Position numbers and translations under genes: made by a program
In this document: positions 25,001-36,075 of the stretch, piece after piece
Layout of the letters: each line of letters begins with the position of its first letter
How positions within the stretch are numbered: the stretch's first letter is position 1
The notes under the pieces: model-generated
Told to the model about the DNA's origin: nothing
Seen by the model: the letters and a program-made list of their open reading frames with translations, nothing else
Database searches by the model: none
Origin: Anisus vortex
Lineage: Eukaryota > Mollusca > Gastropoda > Planorbidae
Direction of reading: 5' to 3'
Assembly (NCBI GenBank): GCA_949126835.1
Contig: OX421506.1
Location: 23,459,301-23,523,300, forward strand
Length of the DNA stretch: 64,000 nt

Positions 25001-28000
25001 TAAACATTACATGGATTTATTCAAACACTTTCTCTTTCTTTGCGAATGGCATTGAGACATGGGGAATGGGATGCTTGAACTGGCCAGTAAAAAAAAAAAA
25101 AGAAACAAAAACATCTTCTCAAAATGCATTACTGAACGTACGGATGGGTAGTAATGTGTAGGGCGGGCTGTAAGATCTCCTCAAAACGACTGTAAGATAT
25201 GTATGAATATTATGTATGTAATATGTATGCATTATGTATTTAATATTTATGTTTCCCTCTAGAGTACATTGACAGATGGCTGGAAGGACACAGACAGATC
25301 AATTGGAATGCTGTTGTCAGGACCAAGAAATACCTGTCCAAACGGTGCTGTTTCTTTTTTTACGAAGGCAAAAGGTGAGCGGTTCATACACGAATGATTT
25401 TAGAGAGAATCTCTCCGCTACACTCACTCGCTTTACTCATGGTCAAATTTCGACCTGGTGCAAGCACGGCTGTCATCACGGAAACATATTCTTTGGCTTC
25501 ATATACATTGGAAACTAATAGCACATTCAAATTTATATTCGATTTACATATTTATAAATTATATTTCTCCTTTCTTAATAAAAGTATTGTACTTATAGGT
25601 GTATAGGGCTAGTAAGGCTAGTTTCCACAGCCGGCTAAAAGAGGATTATGTCACCAGTATGTCATCTGTGATGTCCTAAAACCCAAGAGGGAAGGGATGT
25701 TGGTGGATATGAAGAAGAAAAGCTAAATAGAATGACATTCGGGTTGCTGGGTCATCTCAGCACATAACCCAGTATTTTATATAGTTCATTAGTGTATGTA
25801 TATTTATTACGTACTTGTTGTAGTAACAGGTGCCTGGTTTATAAAACATTAAATTTGTTTGTTCAGGTTTGGTACCTACCTGACTGGCCTCTATCTTCTG
25901 ACCAAGCTTCTCTTTGTTCTCATAGACATCTTCGTCTTTCTGATCCTACAGAAAGTCCTCGGAGACTGGTGAGTTGCTCTCAAATTCATTTTCCCCCAGT
26001 CCTTTCCAATTTAGTGCCGCGGTTGTTCACTGCAGGGCATATGTCGGGCCCGGGAAACAGTGCCAGCAATATACTTCCATGGTTCATTGGCGGGGCAACG
26101 TCGATAAGAAGAGAGATCAAAAGGGGGGAAACAGTGGGCAGAAAGCTGGGCTTGTAAGACATGGACCAAGGGTTCTAAAAAAAAAAAGAATTTCCTGATT
26201 AAAAAGGAGGGGCACGGTAGAGAAAGATTGGGAACCGGGAGATTCAGATCGAGGGACACAAGAGGAAGACCCAAGCGTATATGGAGACGCAGCGTGTTGG
26301 ATGAGGCTGGACGAACAGGAAAGAGCTTGGAAGAACTAAAGCTATGAACAAGGTACTGAGCGTGGTATCATAACAGGTTGGTATATACAAAGGTTGATAG
26401 GTATTATATAGAAAGTACGGTTATAGTGCCGCGGCGCGTTTGGCGGGCGTACCGAAAGTCCTGAATTCGAATCCCGGTGCAGTCTAGAATTTTTTTTTCT
26501 GTGGTCTGGAGTCTATCCAGGTCTGATGGGTACCTGACCTTAGTTGTGGTAAAATAAAGGCAGCCGTGCATAGTGTTGGCCACACTATCACCAAGTATGC
26601 CGTGGCCACAGAAACTGGTGAACGCTGCATCACTGGCCCTATGGATCAATTTTGTCCGACGGGAAACTTTTTTTGTTACATGTATATTGTATGTCAAGGA
26701 TACTGTTATGATGTACTAAATAAAGCGTGATAACTTGGATACTTTTGTTTAGTTAAGTCTATCATGTCACACAGGATACTTTAACGAGATCTCCTAAGAA
26801 AAACTGTAATGATATTGATAACTTTATTTCAGATTGTAAATATAATTTAATTCAATCTCCCCCCCCCCTCCATCTCCAGGTACAGCTTCTATGGGTTCAA
26901 ACTTCTGGCGGCTGCATTCGACTCTACAAGTGAAGATCTCTGGAACGAGTCTCCGTTTTTCCCCAAAGTGACGTTTTGTGACCTGGATATGTTGCAACAG
27001 GCCAATGTTATACCGTGAGATGATTCATAATGTTAAATGTTGTTTATATATCACGTTAGTCCTGAAGTGCCGGGCTAATTGTTGTATGACAGGTGACATT
27101 TATGGTGTTTCCCAACTTTTTATGTATAGTGTATAATGCTGGTGATCATTGTTGTCCATTCTGTCTTGTTTTATTTCGTCATGCGTAATGTTGGTCATTA
27201 CTACTACTTATTATAAAGTTTATAAATCCCCAAGACTAATAAAAGTACTATATTTCCACAACAGCATAGATTACCCACTGAAATAAATTAAAAAAATTTC
27301 CAACTTGATACAGGTCCTTCTGATAAGTAAAGAACAAACTGTTACAATTAATGGCTCAAATTCAGCGTTAATAATTGGAAACTCTGAAATTTCACAATGA
27401 ATTGACCAATTGAACAGCTAATATTTTTTTTTAATTTTTTTTTTTCTTAAGAATTAAAGGTTTAAAAAAAAACATTTTTCTTATCAAATGCAAGGAGAAA
27501 TTTTTAAATCTTTTGTTCCCAAGTGGCACAGTGGCGTGGAAGAGGTTGCCAAAAAAAGAGAAAGAAAAAAATAGAAAACCAATTATACATTTTTGAAAAC
27601 CTTATCCTAACAAGTATTAAATTTACACTGCAGATAAGCGTAGGACCCAATAACCGTTTGTGTAGAAGGAACGTCTGTATATAATATAAATAATAAAGCT
27701 ATGTAAGATAAACCCACGAAAACAATGGGTGTACCAATAATTTGCAGGTACACCATTCAATGTGCTCTGCCTATCAACATGTTTAACGAGAAGATCTTCG
27801 CCTTCCTCTGGTTCTGGATGTTCATTGTCTCCATCATCACCATCATCAACTTTCTCTACTGGGTATACAAGTGGGCTTTTGGGGTAAGTCAAAGTCGACG
27901 TGAACATTTATACTGTATGCCAGGTGAAATTAATTAAAAAAAATAATAAAAAGTTTAATTAGGCGATAAAAGAAAAAAATCGCTCCATGTCGATAGAAAC

Positions 28001-28879
28001 TCGATTGAAATGGATCAAAATATGTAGCAAGGGAGGTAACCAAAACAAATATTACAAATCGAATACAACTTGGCTGTCTCCCTTGATTCGAATTGTATCG
28101 AGTGTTGTCACGAATTATTTTTTTATTGCGTGAATAATTCAAAGTATTGAGTACATACAATGCGAATACTTAAAAAAAAATGCTTTAATAACAAAGAATG
28201 TTAAAAAATATATTTTGGTTTATATTCATAAGTAAAAAATATGTAAGTCTACGTTCAACATGAAATGAATTTTTTGTTTATGTTCAGGTAGCCTATTATC
28301 TGTTGTTAAAATTACTACATTAGTTAAGGTTCATGGTACCTGCTGTGCCAGGTCAGTATTTTAGATTAGGTTCGTAGTTCATACCGATTCGACAGCATTA
28401 GCCTGGATAATAAATAAAGAACTTACTTTGTTTTCGGAAAAAGAAAATATTAGTGCAGGGGAGCTTATCCAAACAAATGTTACCATAATTAATCCAAACT
28501 GGTTTGTCTCCCTTGGCATACATTAAAAAATATAATGTAACTGTGTAAACATTTTTTTTTGTTATAAATTATGATTGTATGTTTGTATATTGTTGTAAAC
28601 GTTTATTCATTGCGACATTTCCAGGGTCTGAAGTACATCTACAACGTGAAAAAATTCCTGAAGGCTAAAGGCGAAGTGGTCACCGAGTACGATCGCGTCT
28701 TGGCGGGCAAGTTCGGGCGCCAGTACCTGCGGCGGGACGGCACCTTCGTCCTGTCGGTCATCCTGAACAACTCCAACGAGGTGGTCCTGGGCGACCTGGT
28801 GGCGGAGCTGTGGCGGCTGTACAGGAGTAAGCCGGCCAGCAAGAGTGACCGGGCCCAGGGTGACGTCATGTACATATAG
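21939..28879 (+). CDS. Innexin B, eight exons (first exon missing from view)
   Basis: Gap-junction/hemichannel protein of the innexin family. The exons are 21939-22084, 22718-22884, 23811-23979, 25263-25374, 25867-25968, 26880-27014, 27748-27883 and 28625-28879. All have AG acceptors and GT donors, and their phases join without a break to give 406 residues ending at TAG. Numbering from L1 (21,940): NDDDAVDRLNHIYT (18-31), TM1, loop 1 with ECFCDC (53-58) and TYCWLKNTY, YYQW/VP split exactly at an exon junction, TM2, TM3 across exons 5-6, loop 2 with FCDLD and IQCALPINMFNEKIF, TM4 in exon 7 and a basic cytoplasmic tail. It is in near-perfect register with innexin A, 9 kb upstream on the same strand. 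The ATG exon is not found. Confidence 0.95.
22718..22884 (+). CDS. Innexin B exon (extracellular loop 1)
   Basis: It enters in phase 1 (G/GT) and leaves in phase 0 after YYQW with donor GTGAGT. It codes loop 1: AIECFCDCAEF, then YCWLKNTY. There are four cysteines in loop 1, where the family core is two. Confidence 0.92.
23006..23547. repeat. Tandem duplication of a ~269-bp segment in an innexin B intron
   Basis: The segment at 23,006-23,274 (from TACATTCATAATTATAC to ACGGATATAATC) recurs at 23,279-23,547 with a 273-bp offset. I see no differences between the copies. It lies in the intron between the loop-1 and TM2 exons. It is either a very recent duplication or an assembly artefact. Confidence 0.9.
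23811..23979 (+). CDS. Innexin B exon (TM2 and intracellular loop start)
   Basis: Acceptor CCACGTCAG, donor GTCAGT. It begins VPILLLVMAAMF, completing YYQWVP, and runs through TM2 to the lysine-rich intracellular loop. It ends in phase 1. Confidence 0.92.
23992..24205 (-). mobile_element. hAT-like MITE in an innexin B intron
   Basis: In reverse it begins at 24,197 with CAAGGGTCGGCAGCCTAG, close to the terminus of the element at 52,444. It shares internal GATAATAGCGTGCCAA and TTGGCACGCG. The other terminus (24,000) has lost part of its inverted repeat. Flanks AGGTATAG and GGTTATAG match at 6 of 8 positions. Confidence 0.6.
25015..25110 (+). repeat. LINE 3'-end fragment
   Basis: One frame reads SFFANGIETWGMGCLNW, a decayed form of the FFPSGIRAWNRLLEQ motif near the C-terminus of the non-LTR reverse transcriptase polyprotein seen at 35,880. 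It is followed by an A run. It lies 150 bp before an innexin B exon. Confidence 0.4.
25263..25374 (+). CDS. Innexin B exon (intracellular loop)
   Basis: Acceptor TTTCCCTCTAG, donor GTGAGC. It codes EYIDRWLEGHRQ and a basic stretch through KKYLSKRCC, the cytoplasmic loop between TM2 and TM3. Phase 1 in, phase 2 out. Confidence 0.9.
25867..25968 (+). CDS. Innexin B exon (TM3)
   Basis: Acceptor TTTGTTCAG, donor GTGAGT. It codes FGTYLTGLYLLTKLLF and the hydrophobic run of TM3. Phase 2 at both ends. Confidence 0.9.
26185..26345 (+). repeat. LINE (RTE-like) C-terminal fragment
   Basis: One frame reads TRGRPKRIWRRSVLDEAG and then KSLEELK before a stop. This is the GRPxxxWRRS motif found at the end of RTE-like non-LTR polyproteins and also present at 40,960-41,010. 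It lies in the innexin B intron after the TM3 exon. Confidence 0.5.
26422..26672 (+). repeat. SINE-1 copy in an innexin B intron
   Basis: The head (GGCGCGTTTGGCGGGCGTAC, B-box-like AATTCGAATCC), body (GCCACACTATCACC, GTGGCCACAGAAACTGGTGA) and tail (ATGGATCAATTTTGTCCGAC) are present. The first bases of the tRNA head are missing. Confidence 0.8.
26880..27014 (+). CDS. Innexin B exon (extracellular loop 2, first half)
   Basis: Acceptor CATCTCCAG, donor GTGAGA (weaker than the others). It codes WYSFYGFKLLAA and PKVTFCDLDM, with the first loop-2 cysteine. Phase 2 at both ends. Confidence 0.9.
27505..27705 (+). repeat. LINE 3' end in an innexin B intron
   Basis: The frame LFPSGTVAWKRLP (27,512-27,550) matches the FFPSGIRAWNRLL motif at 35,890. 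After a decayed A-rich stretch comes the 3' tail: GCGTAGGACCCAATAACCG, GTAGAAGGAACGTCTGTATA, then A/T repeats. It ends about 40 bp before the next innexin exon. Confidence 0.6.
27748..27883 (+). CDS. Innexin B exon (loop 2 second half and TM4)
   Basis: Acceptor AATTTGCAG, donor GTAAGT. It codes the family signature IQCALPINMFNEKIF followed by TM4. It ends in phase 0 after KWAFG. Confidence 0.92.
28625..28879 (+). CDS. Innexin B terminal exon (cytoplasmic tail)
   Basis: Acceptor GACATTTCCAG. It codes GLKYIYNVKKFL, then the conserved FGRQYLRRDGTFVLSVI module also seen in innexin A (FADQYLRDDGVFILRLI). It ends GDVMYI and TAG at 28,877-28,879. It is far more GC-rich at third positions than the flanking introns. 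Confidence 0.93.
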   Translation, partial: GLKYIYNVKKFLKAKGEVVTEYDRVLAGKFGRQYLRRDGTFVLSVILNNSNEVVLGDLVAELWRLYRSKPASKSDRAQGDVMYI

Positions 28880-29982
28880 GAGTCCCAGCTCTCCAGGGGC
28901 GGTCCCCAGTGTGATGTTATGTTTATATAGAGGCTCCCATGGGGCCCAGTGGGACCTCACTTACATATAGTCTCTCAAGCTCTCCAGAGGCGCGATTTCT
29001 GGGAGTTGGGGCTGTTCGTTTTGGCAATTCCAATGTTTGTTGGCAATTCCAATGTTGTTGGTAATTCACATGTTGTTGGCCATTCCAATGTTGTTGTTGT
29101 TGAGATGCGTTCATTTATTTTGTTTGTTACATATTTTAGTCGGGAGTCGTTTCATACAAATCTGCAACTAATTCGACATATTGGTTTGTTGGTTTGTATT
29201 TATTTATTGATATCATGTCTTTGTGTGTGTTTATAAACACCTTGCATATGTTGTCCACGCAGGGAAAAGTGAGACCCAATACCAAGGCAAATAGAAATAT
29301 ACTTGTGGAGTTCACAAATATTTTTCTCTATATCGAATTGACCGACTTGACCGGCTGTATAGCTTTTCTTTTCATGGTTTTATATACTGACCATTTATTA
29401 TTGGTATACAAGTATAAGCCTGCCATAAGCATCAAATATTAAATTATACATTAGTAAGTAATCTACTGTGTCTGAACAAAGTAGTGACTATTTTGATACA
29501 AAAAGTGGGCTAATATAAATTCCAATAGATCTGACCTAGTTATCATACTCTTGTTGTTAATTAAGTCTTTGTGTGATGCAAAAACAGTTTCTTGTGATCA
29601 AACTATTTTGTTTGTTTGAATTCATTGAGCTTAAAATGAAATCTTGTTGAAACAAATTAACTTTACATTGTACATAAACTCTTGTATTCTTTCACTTTTT
29701 GAATTTCACAAAATTTTTTTTTTTCGTCTCAATCAATGATTTTTTAAACCAATTCTGAACTTGTTTTTATTTTTTTATTCCGTTTAATATTCTGTTATTC
29801 TGTTGATTGATAATAAATGCTGTCATAAAGTTAAAGATAAGATATTGAAGTGTTTTGATTGATTTTATGTTAAAGCCAGTTTTATGTGTTTAAAAGCAAA
29901 AAAGCCCTATTTCATCTTACATGGGTGTCTCCATAAGGAGGTTTGAATGTATTTGTTTTTGGGTGGGGGGTCCTTTTGCTCT
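28880..29982 (+). other. Innexin B 3' region
   Basis: Short direct repeats of GGCAATTCCAATGTTGTT occur at about 29,020-29,100. Possible polyadenylation hexamers are ATTAAA near 29,438 and AATAAA near 29,813. Neither is demonstrably used. Confidence 0.35.
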
Positions 29983-30100
29983 GACCAATGCCCAGTCGCT
30001 TTTACTTTACCCCAATTAATATCAGGTACCCATCAGAGTTGGCAGAGTTGGGTAGACTCAGAGAAACCAACCCAGGACCTTCGGTACGCCAGCCAAACGT
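29983..30100 (-). repeat. Partial SINE-1
   Basis: CAGTCGCTTTTACTTTACCC, CAGGTACCCATCAGAGTTGG and AACCCAGGACCTTCGGTACG match the central body and the B-box region in reverse. The tail half and part of the head are missing. Confidence 0.7.
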
Positions 30101-32554
30101 CAATGGATACTGACTGAAGTTGTTTTTTTTTTACATCAAAATTATGTTTGTTCACTGCATAATTAAAAATAATATTGATGCAGATTTAGTTCTTGGATGA
30201 CACGAGTACAAACACACAATATTTGGATGTGTGTAAATTATGTTTTTTTTTTTTTAAATTTCATGGCTATACTGGTGAGTATGCCAAACCATCGAATAAC
30301 ATTAATACAGCAAACTCTATCAACATATTCATAATAATGTGAACAGAAAAAATGAACCTGTAAATCTTCAAATATATAACAAAAATGGTAATTAGTAAAA
30401 TGCTTAATCTAGAATATTATTGTTTGTTATATGCATTATAAATTCCTTAAATATGTAATCAGAAAGTTATAAATTGGCATTTCATATGTTGATATAAATA
30501 TATTCATACACTTATAATTTAACAATATGTATAAATGTAAGAAAAAAAATATACATATATATTTAGTTAGTTTTAAAACAATAAGAGTAGGCCTACGTCT
30601 TTTCATCCAGGATGCAACATTATAGAAAGCGAGGAAATTATTGTTTTAGATCAGTAATAATACAGTTAGAGCTACACCACTTCTCCAAGTCTAATCACCA
30701 TATTACATGTTTCTTAAATATAAATATAATGAAAGCTAGTTCATTTGTCTGAATTTTTTTTAAATCTGAATCAACAATATTAGTAATGGACTGATTAAAA
30801 TAAGTAATCAAATAATAATATAGGTCACCACTGATTTATAAATAATATACCTCCACCGGAAGTGGAGAGGCATCATTTCTCCAAGAGAACCAATGCCAAA
30901 ATTGCGTTCATGAACGATATATTGTATTCTATATCATATTCAACATATTGGTATTTAAAAAAAAAAATGAAAAGAGGCATTACAATATGGAAACATAAAA
31001 AAATTCATACGTTAATGTAGAAATACAATTGGAATGCTGGAATTCATGTTGAAACATAATTAATCCTAAATAGGCTTTAAACATACTTTTATTGATAATA
31101 CATAATAATATAGTTATGTACATGGGCTATAAATACAAAGGTAGAATTACTGTTCATTGTTTGGGCCCGTTCTTCCAAACTTAATAGTGGAAGTGAATTG
31201 TTGAAATGTTTTATAGTACACATCTGAAAGACACGGGTTCAAATTCTAATCAGATCTGACTTTGTATTAATGTGTTTTTATGAAACTTGTGAGAGTTGGC
31301 GACATCTTGCAAAAAGTTGGAAATGTTATAGGTTAAAAGTCCTAGGGCGTTATTGATTTCCTAGGCATATAATCCCTGAGTATATTATTGTTCAATAGAA
31401 TTTGTTTAATTTTATAGGCCTGCAGATCTTTATTGACTTTTAAAAAAAAGTTCATTTCCTTTTTTTATGTATTGTGCATTCAACATTGGGCCCTCGTATG
31501 TTTTATTTTAGAAAGCAGGTGAATGGGAAAGTCTGCAGTAGTATAATTTTATGAAATACATTGAGAGTGAATGATGAAGAAGTTACAGTGACACTGATTG
31601 ATGCAATGAATTAAAAAAAAATAATAAGTTTGCAGTTTTGTGAAGGCCATATTAAGATGGCTGGCGGCAGTGCCCTTACATAGGGGGGGGGGGGGGGTTG
31701 CAGAGGGGGGCATATGCCCGGGGGCGACACTTTCAGGGGGGGGCGGCAAATGAAGTCTAAATATAGCACTAAACAAGCAGTTACGGTATGAAAGGGGGCG
31801 GCATTGAAACTTTTGCCCTGGGGTGCTATATAAGCGTGTAAAGTCTCTGCTTGGCGAGGGCCGTTTTGTGGCCCGCGGGTCGCCTGTTGCACACCGCTGG
31901 CTTAAGAGAATAACTCTCTTCTATGTGAATGTTAAAAGAATATGTTTGAATTTTTAAAAGAAACTTGGCGGGGGGGGGGGGGGGGGGGGGGGGCGCGGGG
32001 TGAGTAGATTTTTGGTTGTCTTGTTATAGGATATTTTGGCTTAAAGTTACAGTAATATTTTATCTACATTCTTATGATTTAAGTATTGATGAGTGATTTG
32101 TTAAGTTTATTAGGTTGTTTTTGTATTTGGCCTGTCCACGTTATTACAACCTTTTTGTTTTAAAGGAAATACTTCTCAGAGTTCCCACAGCCCCTATAAC
32201 CTCTGACCCCTCTACCTTCATTTAAGAAGACTTTAAAAAACCTTTTCTTTAAATTAGTATTTGTGTGTGTGCCTTCCTCACTCCAACACCGGGAGAGTGC
32301 TAAATGCAAAACAATAGATAGGTTCGCCTAACATAAATGACCATTATTATTATTAACTCAATTATTTCATTCACATCTTCATCACACCTTAATCTCAGAA
32401 TGATAAATAGTACATTAGATCTAGCCATCGAACCATTACTTGCAAAACGCTATAATAATAAAAATCTCCAATAGATACTTTTGTTTTTATTGAAAAAGAG
32501 TTTCGGCTACTTTTACCATGGACCACCCCCTTTTTCATTTGCCCTTGTTCTTGC
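30101..32554. other. AT-rich spacer with G-run block
   Basis: Mostly unassigned AT-rich DNA. Between 31,660 and 31,995 there are G runs (near 31,683-31,697 and about 31,971-31,993) and GGCCCGCGGGTCGCC-type sequence that looks like debris of the GC-rich hAT-like MITEs. Confidence 0.4.
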
Positions 32555-32690
32555 CCATTTTACAAGTCAGTCATATAAGATTGACTTGTATAAGGGCAAG
32601 GGTGTTAACTCTCAGCAGCATTATCTTTACAAGTCAGTCATATAAGTTTGACTTGTATAAGGGGCAAGGGTGTTAACTCTCAGCATTTTG
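32555..32690. repeat. Tandem duplication containing hairpins
   Basis: Two near-identical units of about 65 bp each contain ACAAGTCAGTCATATAAG, then TTGACTTGTATAAG and CAAGGGTGTTAACTCTCAGC. Within each unit ACAAGTCA pairs with TGACTTGT. Confidence 0.8.
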
Positions 32691-33289
32691 CGCATCCGTT
32701 TTTTTTCCAAGCATTGGCCCGCAAAAACCATTAAAATATAACTCACTTTGTTTCGGTTTTAATGTGTAGTTTTCATTCTATTTATTTCGTAAAAACGAAT
32801 ATATCCGAAAAGTTTATTTACTTTCGTCTCTACCGGTAGAGGCAGCCATGTTTCTATTTTCTTCGATTCGCAAATTGGTCGAAGGTATTAGTGACTATTT
32901 AAAGCTGGAAGCAATCGAGAAAGTATAAAAAAAGCTTTGAACTCGTGACCCTTGAGGATACGTTGGGGAATTCTTTGGGTTGAAATTCCGAGGGTCTTGT
33001 GGTTCGAAACCGAATTTTAAAGCTTCTTGAAACCTGACGAGCCTTCCGGCTCTTAAGACCTGGGTGTTAGCGAAACAGGGGTGGGTCCAAGACCCTTTCC
33101 GAGGCTTTCCGTCATGCGCCATGACCACAAGAGGCTTGTCGCGTGCACAGTTTCCCGCAGACACAAGCAATACACCTTTTCCATCCTGTTGAATTCACCT
33201 GTATCATTTCATGAGGCGACATTATATCGTATACTTGCACTTTGGCCTCGTAGTACAAATACCAGTCTACATGCTTGGTCGTTCAGGCA

Positions 33290-33410
33290 TCGGGCTTGTC
33301 AAGACAGGTATGGTTGCACTTATCCCTTCCTCCCCCCACCGAGTTTCGGTGGACTCTCGCCCGAGCAATGATTCTTGGATGCTTTTAATGGGAGCAAATA
33401 GGTGGTTTAC
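33290..33410. repeat. Dispersed repeat shared with 52,930-53,100
   Basis: GGGCTTGTCAAGACAGGTAT, CTTCCTCCCCCCACCGAGTT and AGGTGGTTT recur in the same order near 52,937-53,090 (GGGCCTGGTGAGACGATCT, CTTCCTCCCCACCGAATCTT, CGGTGGTTT). The family is unknown. Confidence 0.4.
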
Positions 33411-35406
33411 ACACTTCTACTGTTTTGAGATTTGCAACCAGATAGAAGTAAAGTTATTTTTTCCAGATCTTGGTGGTTTGTGGTGTGGGAACTTGTACCT
33501 CGACTCTATCAATGCTCCCGCAGAGAACTTGACATTGGTTTCAAGTAAAACAATTGAGTCGGTTGGAAGGGCCGGGTTTAGATATAGTGAGGCCCAATGA
33601 TATTCTGCTCGTGCCCGACCAATCCCGCCATTATAAGTGTAGGATAATGGAATGAGCTCTGCAATAATTAATGTATACATCTTGGCGTAATCCGAAAACG
33701 AAGATAAGAAAATTTTAAATTTTTACTAATCTAGTTTTAATCTTTGAATCTAACCTTATTTATTACTGCCACTCTGTTTATACTACGCTCATCCGTTGTA
33801 TTGTCTTGCATTTTTATTCGTGTTTTAAGGGGCAGGGCGCCAGTAGAAACCAATTTTATTTTAATTTTCGCATGCATCGTCATCATGTTTCGTGTATATA
33901 TATAGTATTTATAGGCCCGAGTACAAATATGACTAAAACATTCTGGTGGTTGCCATGAAAATGGTTTTTCTGCTTTGTTCAGGTAACCCATTCTGTGCCC
34001 GGATGCCACTCGGGAAGACTTTTTTTATGAACATTTAAATACCTCGGGCGAAAGACCCCACCAACTCCCAGATTTTGGAGGATCATATTGTTAGCCTCTT
34101 TGGCTCAAGGTCGTTTTATTCATTAGGCACAGTTAGGCACAGTTAGCACTGTGGACATTTTAGGAACCTAGTATAGTCAAATGATACAAATTCAACCAAA
34201 AACTATGACATAAAACTCAGATATAAATTTGATAACTTCAACAGTGCAAAATGAGTGCAATAGCCGATTTACAGCATACTCACTTTTTGATAATTTGTTT
34301 TATGATAGCAAGCTCACGAATGACGTCCTGAAATGTCTCTTTCCGAATCAAGTTCTTTAATATTGAACTTATTGAAGATAGTCATGTTTGTCCCATCATT
34401 AACCAATAAAAGTTTTTTTTTTTTTCAGTTTAACCAAAGACTATAATCAGATGGACAGCTTGCTCTATTTTGAGAGCTTATATGTTCTTTCTTGTGCGCA
34501 ACCAATAAAGTTGTCTTAAATGACTTCTTCTACTACGTTTGCCTAAATGTTTCCGCTGTATACAACTTTCGATTTAAATTTTTTCATTTAGAAAATCATA
34601 GCGATTAAATAAAACGGAAGTGTACAGGACAAAAGGGAATCGGGAATTCCGAAAAAAAGTCATTCAAGTCGTCAACTAGCGGAAATATTTAAGCAAGCGG
34701 TCCATTTTATTACAGCCTTTGGTTTAACTTTGGAAAACCAGCTTTTACGAAGCGAACTTCTTTCCAAAACTTAAAGCAATATTTCCTATTGGGGAAGTTG
34801 TCACTAAACTATTATTTCAGCTCGCTGGAGTAACCAAGGAATATGACTGCCCTGCCTGTGTGGTAGGGCTGATAATTTGCGCAAATTTAGAATGCATAAT
34901 GTCTCTATTAGTAAGCTAACGTATTAAGAGGTTATGACAGAGTAGTTTGTTTGTAATCATTATTATTATTTTTTTCTACAAATGAAATTTGTGTCAATAA
35001 CAAATTAACTAACTTTCGTAAGCTTTTTTTTGTATCTCTAATAAAGTTGCAAGAAGTTTAATATGGTGCCTATCTAAACTCTCGCGGACGGGGCGTGTAA
35101 ACCCCCCCACACCACCACCCAAATACACACCAATCCCATTCTTGTTACGCCGCGGGTAGCGGTCTATGGCACTACAACTTTCATCTCAAAAAATGATGAA
35201 ATTATGTTGTTTTTTTATCCTACAATCAACGACAGCGTTAAACAACATAAAAAAAAAAAAAGAAAACTTGCGAGCTGATATGAAAGCAAGGAGTGGAAGT
35301 AATTGTTTTCAAAAATTCAAAATAGGTTGCAGGCGATATGGAGCTGATAGTGTGAATCATTAGTCGCCAAGGACACAGCAAGATAGGAATGATTAAAGGG
35401 GACCCG
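33411..35406. other. Non-genic spacer
   Basis: No exon with splice context. Open frames (33,211-33,600 plus; 33,417-33,680 and 33,737-34,009 minus) lack motifs. A C run and GC-rich sequence lie near 35,080-35,160. Confidence 0.35.
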
Positions 35407-35689
35407 CCTGTTAGTTAAGGGGCACAGTGACCGTGCAACAGCGCGTTCGGCTTGCGTACCGATGGTCCCGTGTTCGAATCCTGGTGCAGGCTAGAATTTG
35501 TTTCCCGGGTCTGGATGGTGTCTCTTTGTCTGATGGGTACCTGAACCTTAGTAAGGGTAAAGTAAATCGTCTGTGCATACTGCTAGCCACACAATCACCT
35601 AGTATGCCGTGGCCACAGAAACTGGTGAACGCTGCTTCACCGGACGTATGAATCAATTTGGACCGACGGGTACTTGTACCTGTTAGTTA
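35407..35689 (+). mobile_element. Full-length SINE-1 with 11-bp target duplication
   Basis: CCTGTTAGTTA at 35,407-35,417 recurs at 35,679-35,689. Between them are the tRNA-like head (GGGGCACAGTGACCGTGCAA, GTGTTCGAATCC), the body and the tail ending TTTGGACCGACGGGTACTTG. The clean duplication shows retrotransposition and gives exact element ends. Confidence 0.9.
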
Positions 35690-35809
35690 TACATTAATAT
35701 ATTAACATTTTCAATTGCAATTCACCATTTTCAGTCAATAAAACTAAATGGACGTTATATTGAATCGCAAAAAGGCCTCGGACAGGTGTTCCAAGCAATC
35801 ACTGATATT

Positions 35810-36075
35810 CTTCTTCTTCTTTCAACCTTGTATGCAGAGCTCTTTGCATTTTCCTTATCCACTATGCGAGAACAGGTTATTATAAGTATTCTTTCTTTCC
35901 GAGTGGCATCCGGGCATGGAATCGGTTACTTGAACAAACCAGAAATATCAGTAACTTAATATCATTTAAAACACTTATAGAAATGCAGGACTAGACTCAA
36001 ACCACGGATGTGCGTAGGACGAAATAACCTTCTTTATAGAACGGGCGTCAGTAATGTATAAGAATAAGATAATAA
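35810..36075 (+). repeat. Non-LTR retrotransposon 3' end
   Basis: A frame ending at TAG (about 35,995) reads HYARTGYYKYSFFPSGIRAW, then NRLLEQTRNISNLISFKTLI. This is the C-terminal block that follows reverse transcriptase in many animal LINEs. The 3' UTR (TGCGTAGGACGAAATAACC, GAACGGGCGTCAGTA, A/T-rich end) resembles the SINE-2 tail. It is 5'-truncated. Confidence 0.65.

Noticed and set aside
35419..35490. Functional tRNA genes at SINE heads
   Set aside because: A- and B-box-like motifs are present, but the cloverleaf is incomplete and the segment is always followed by the SINE body.
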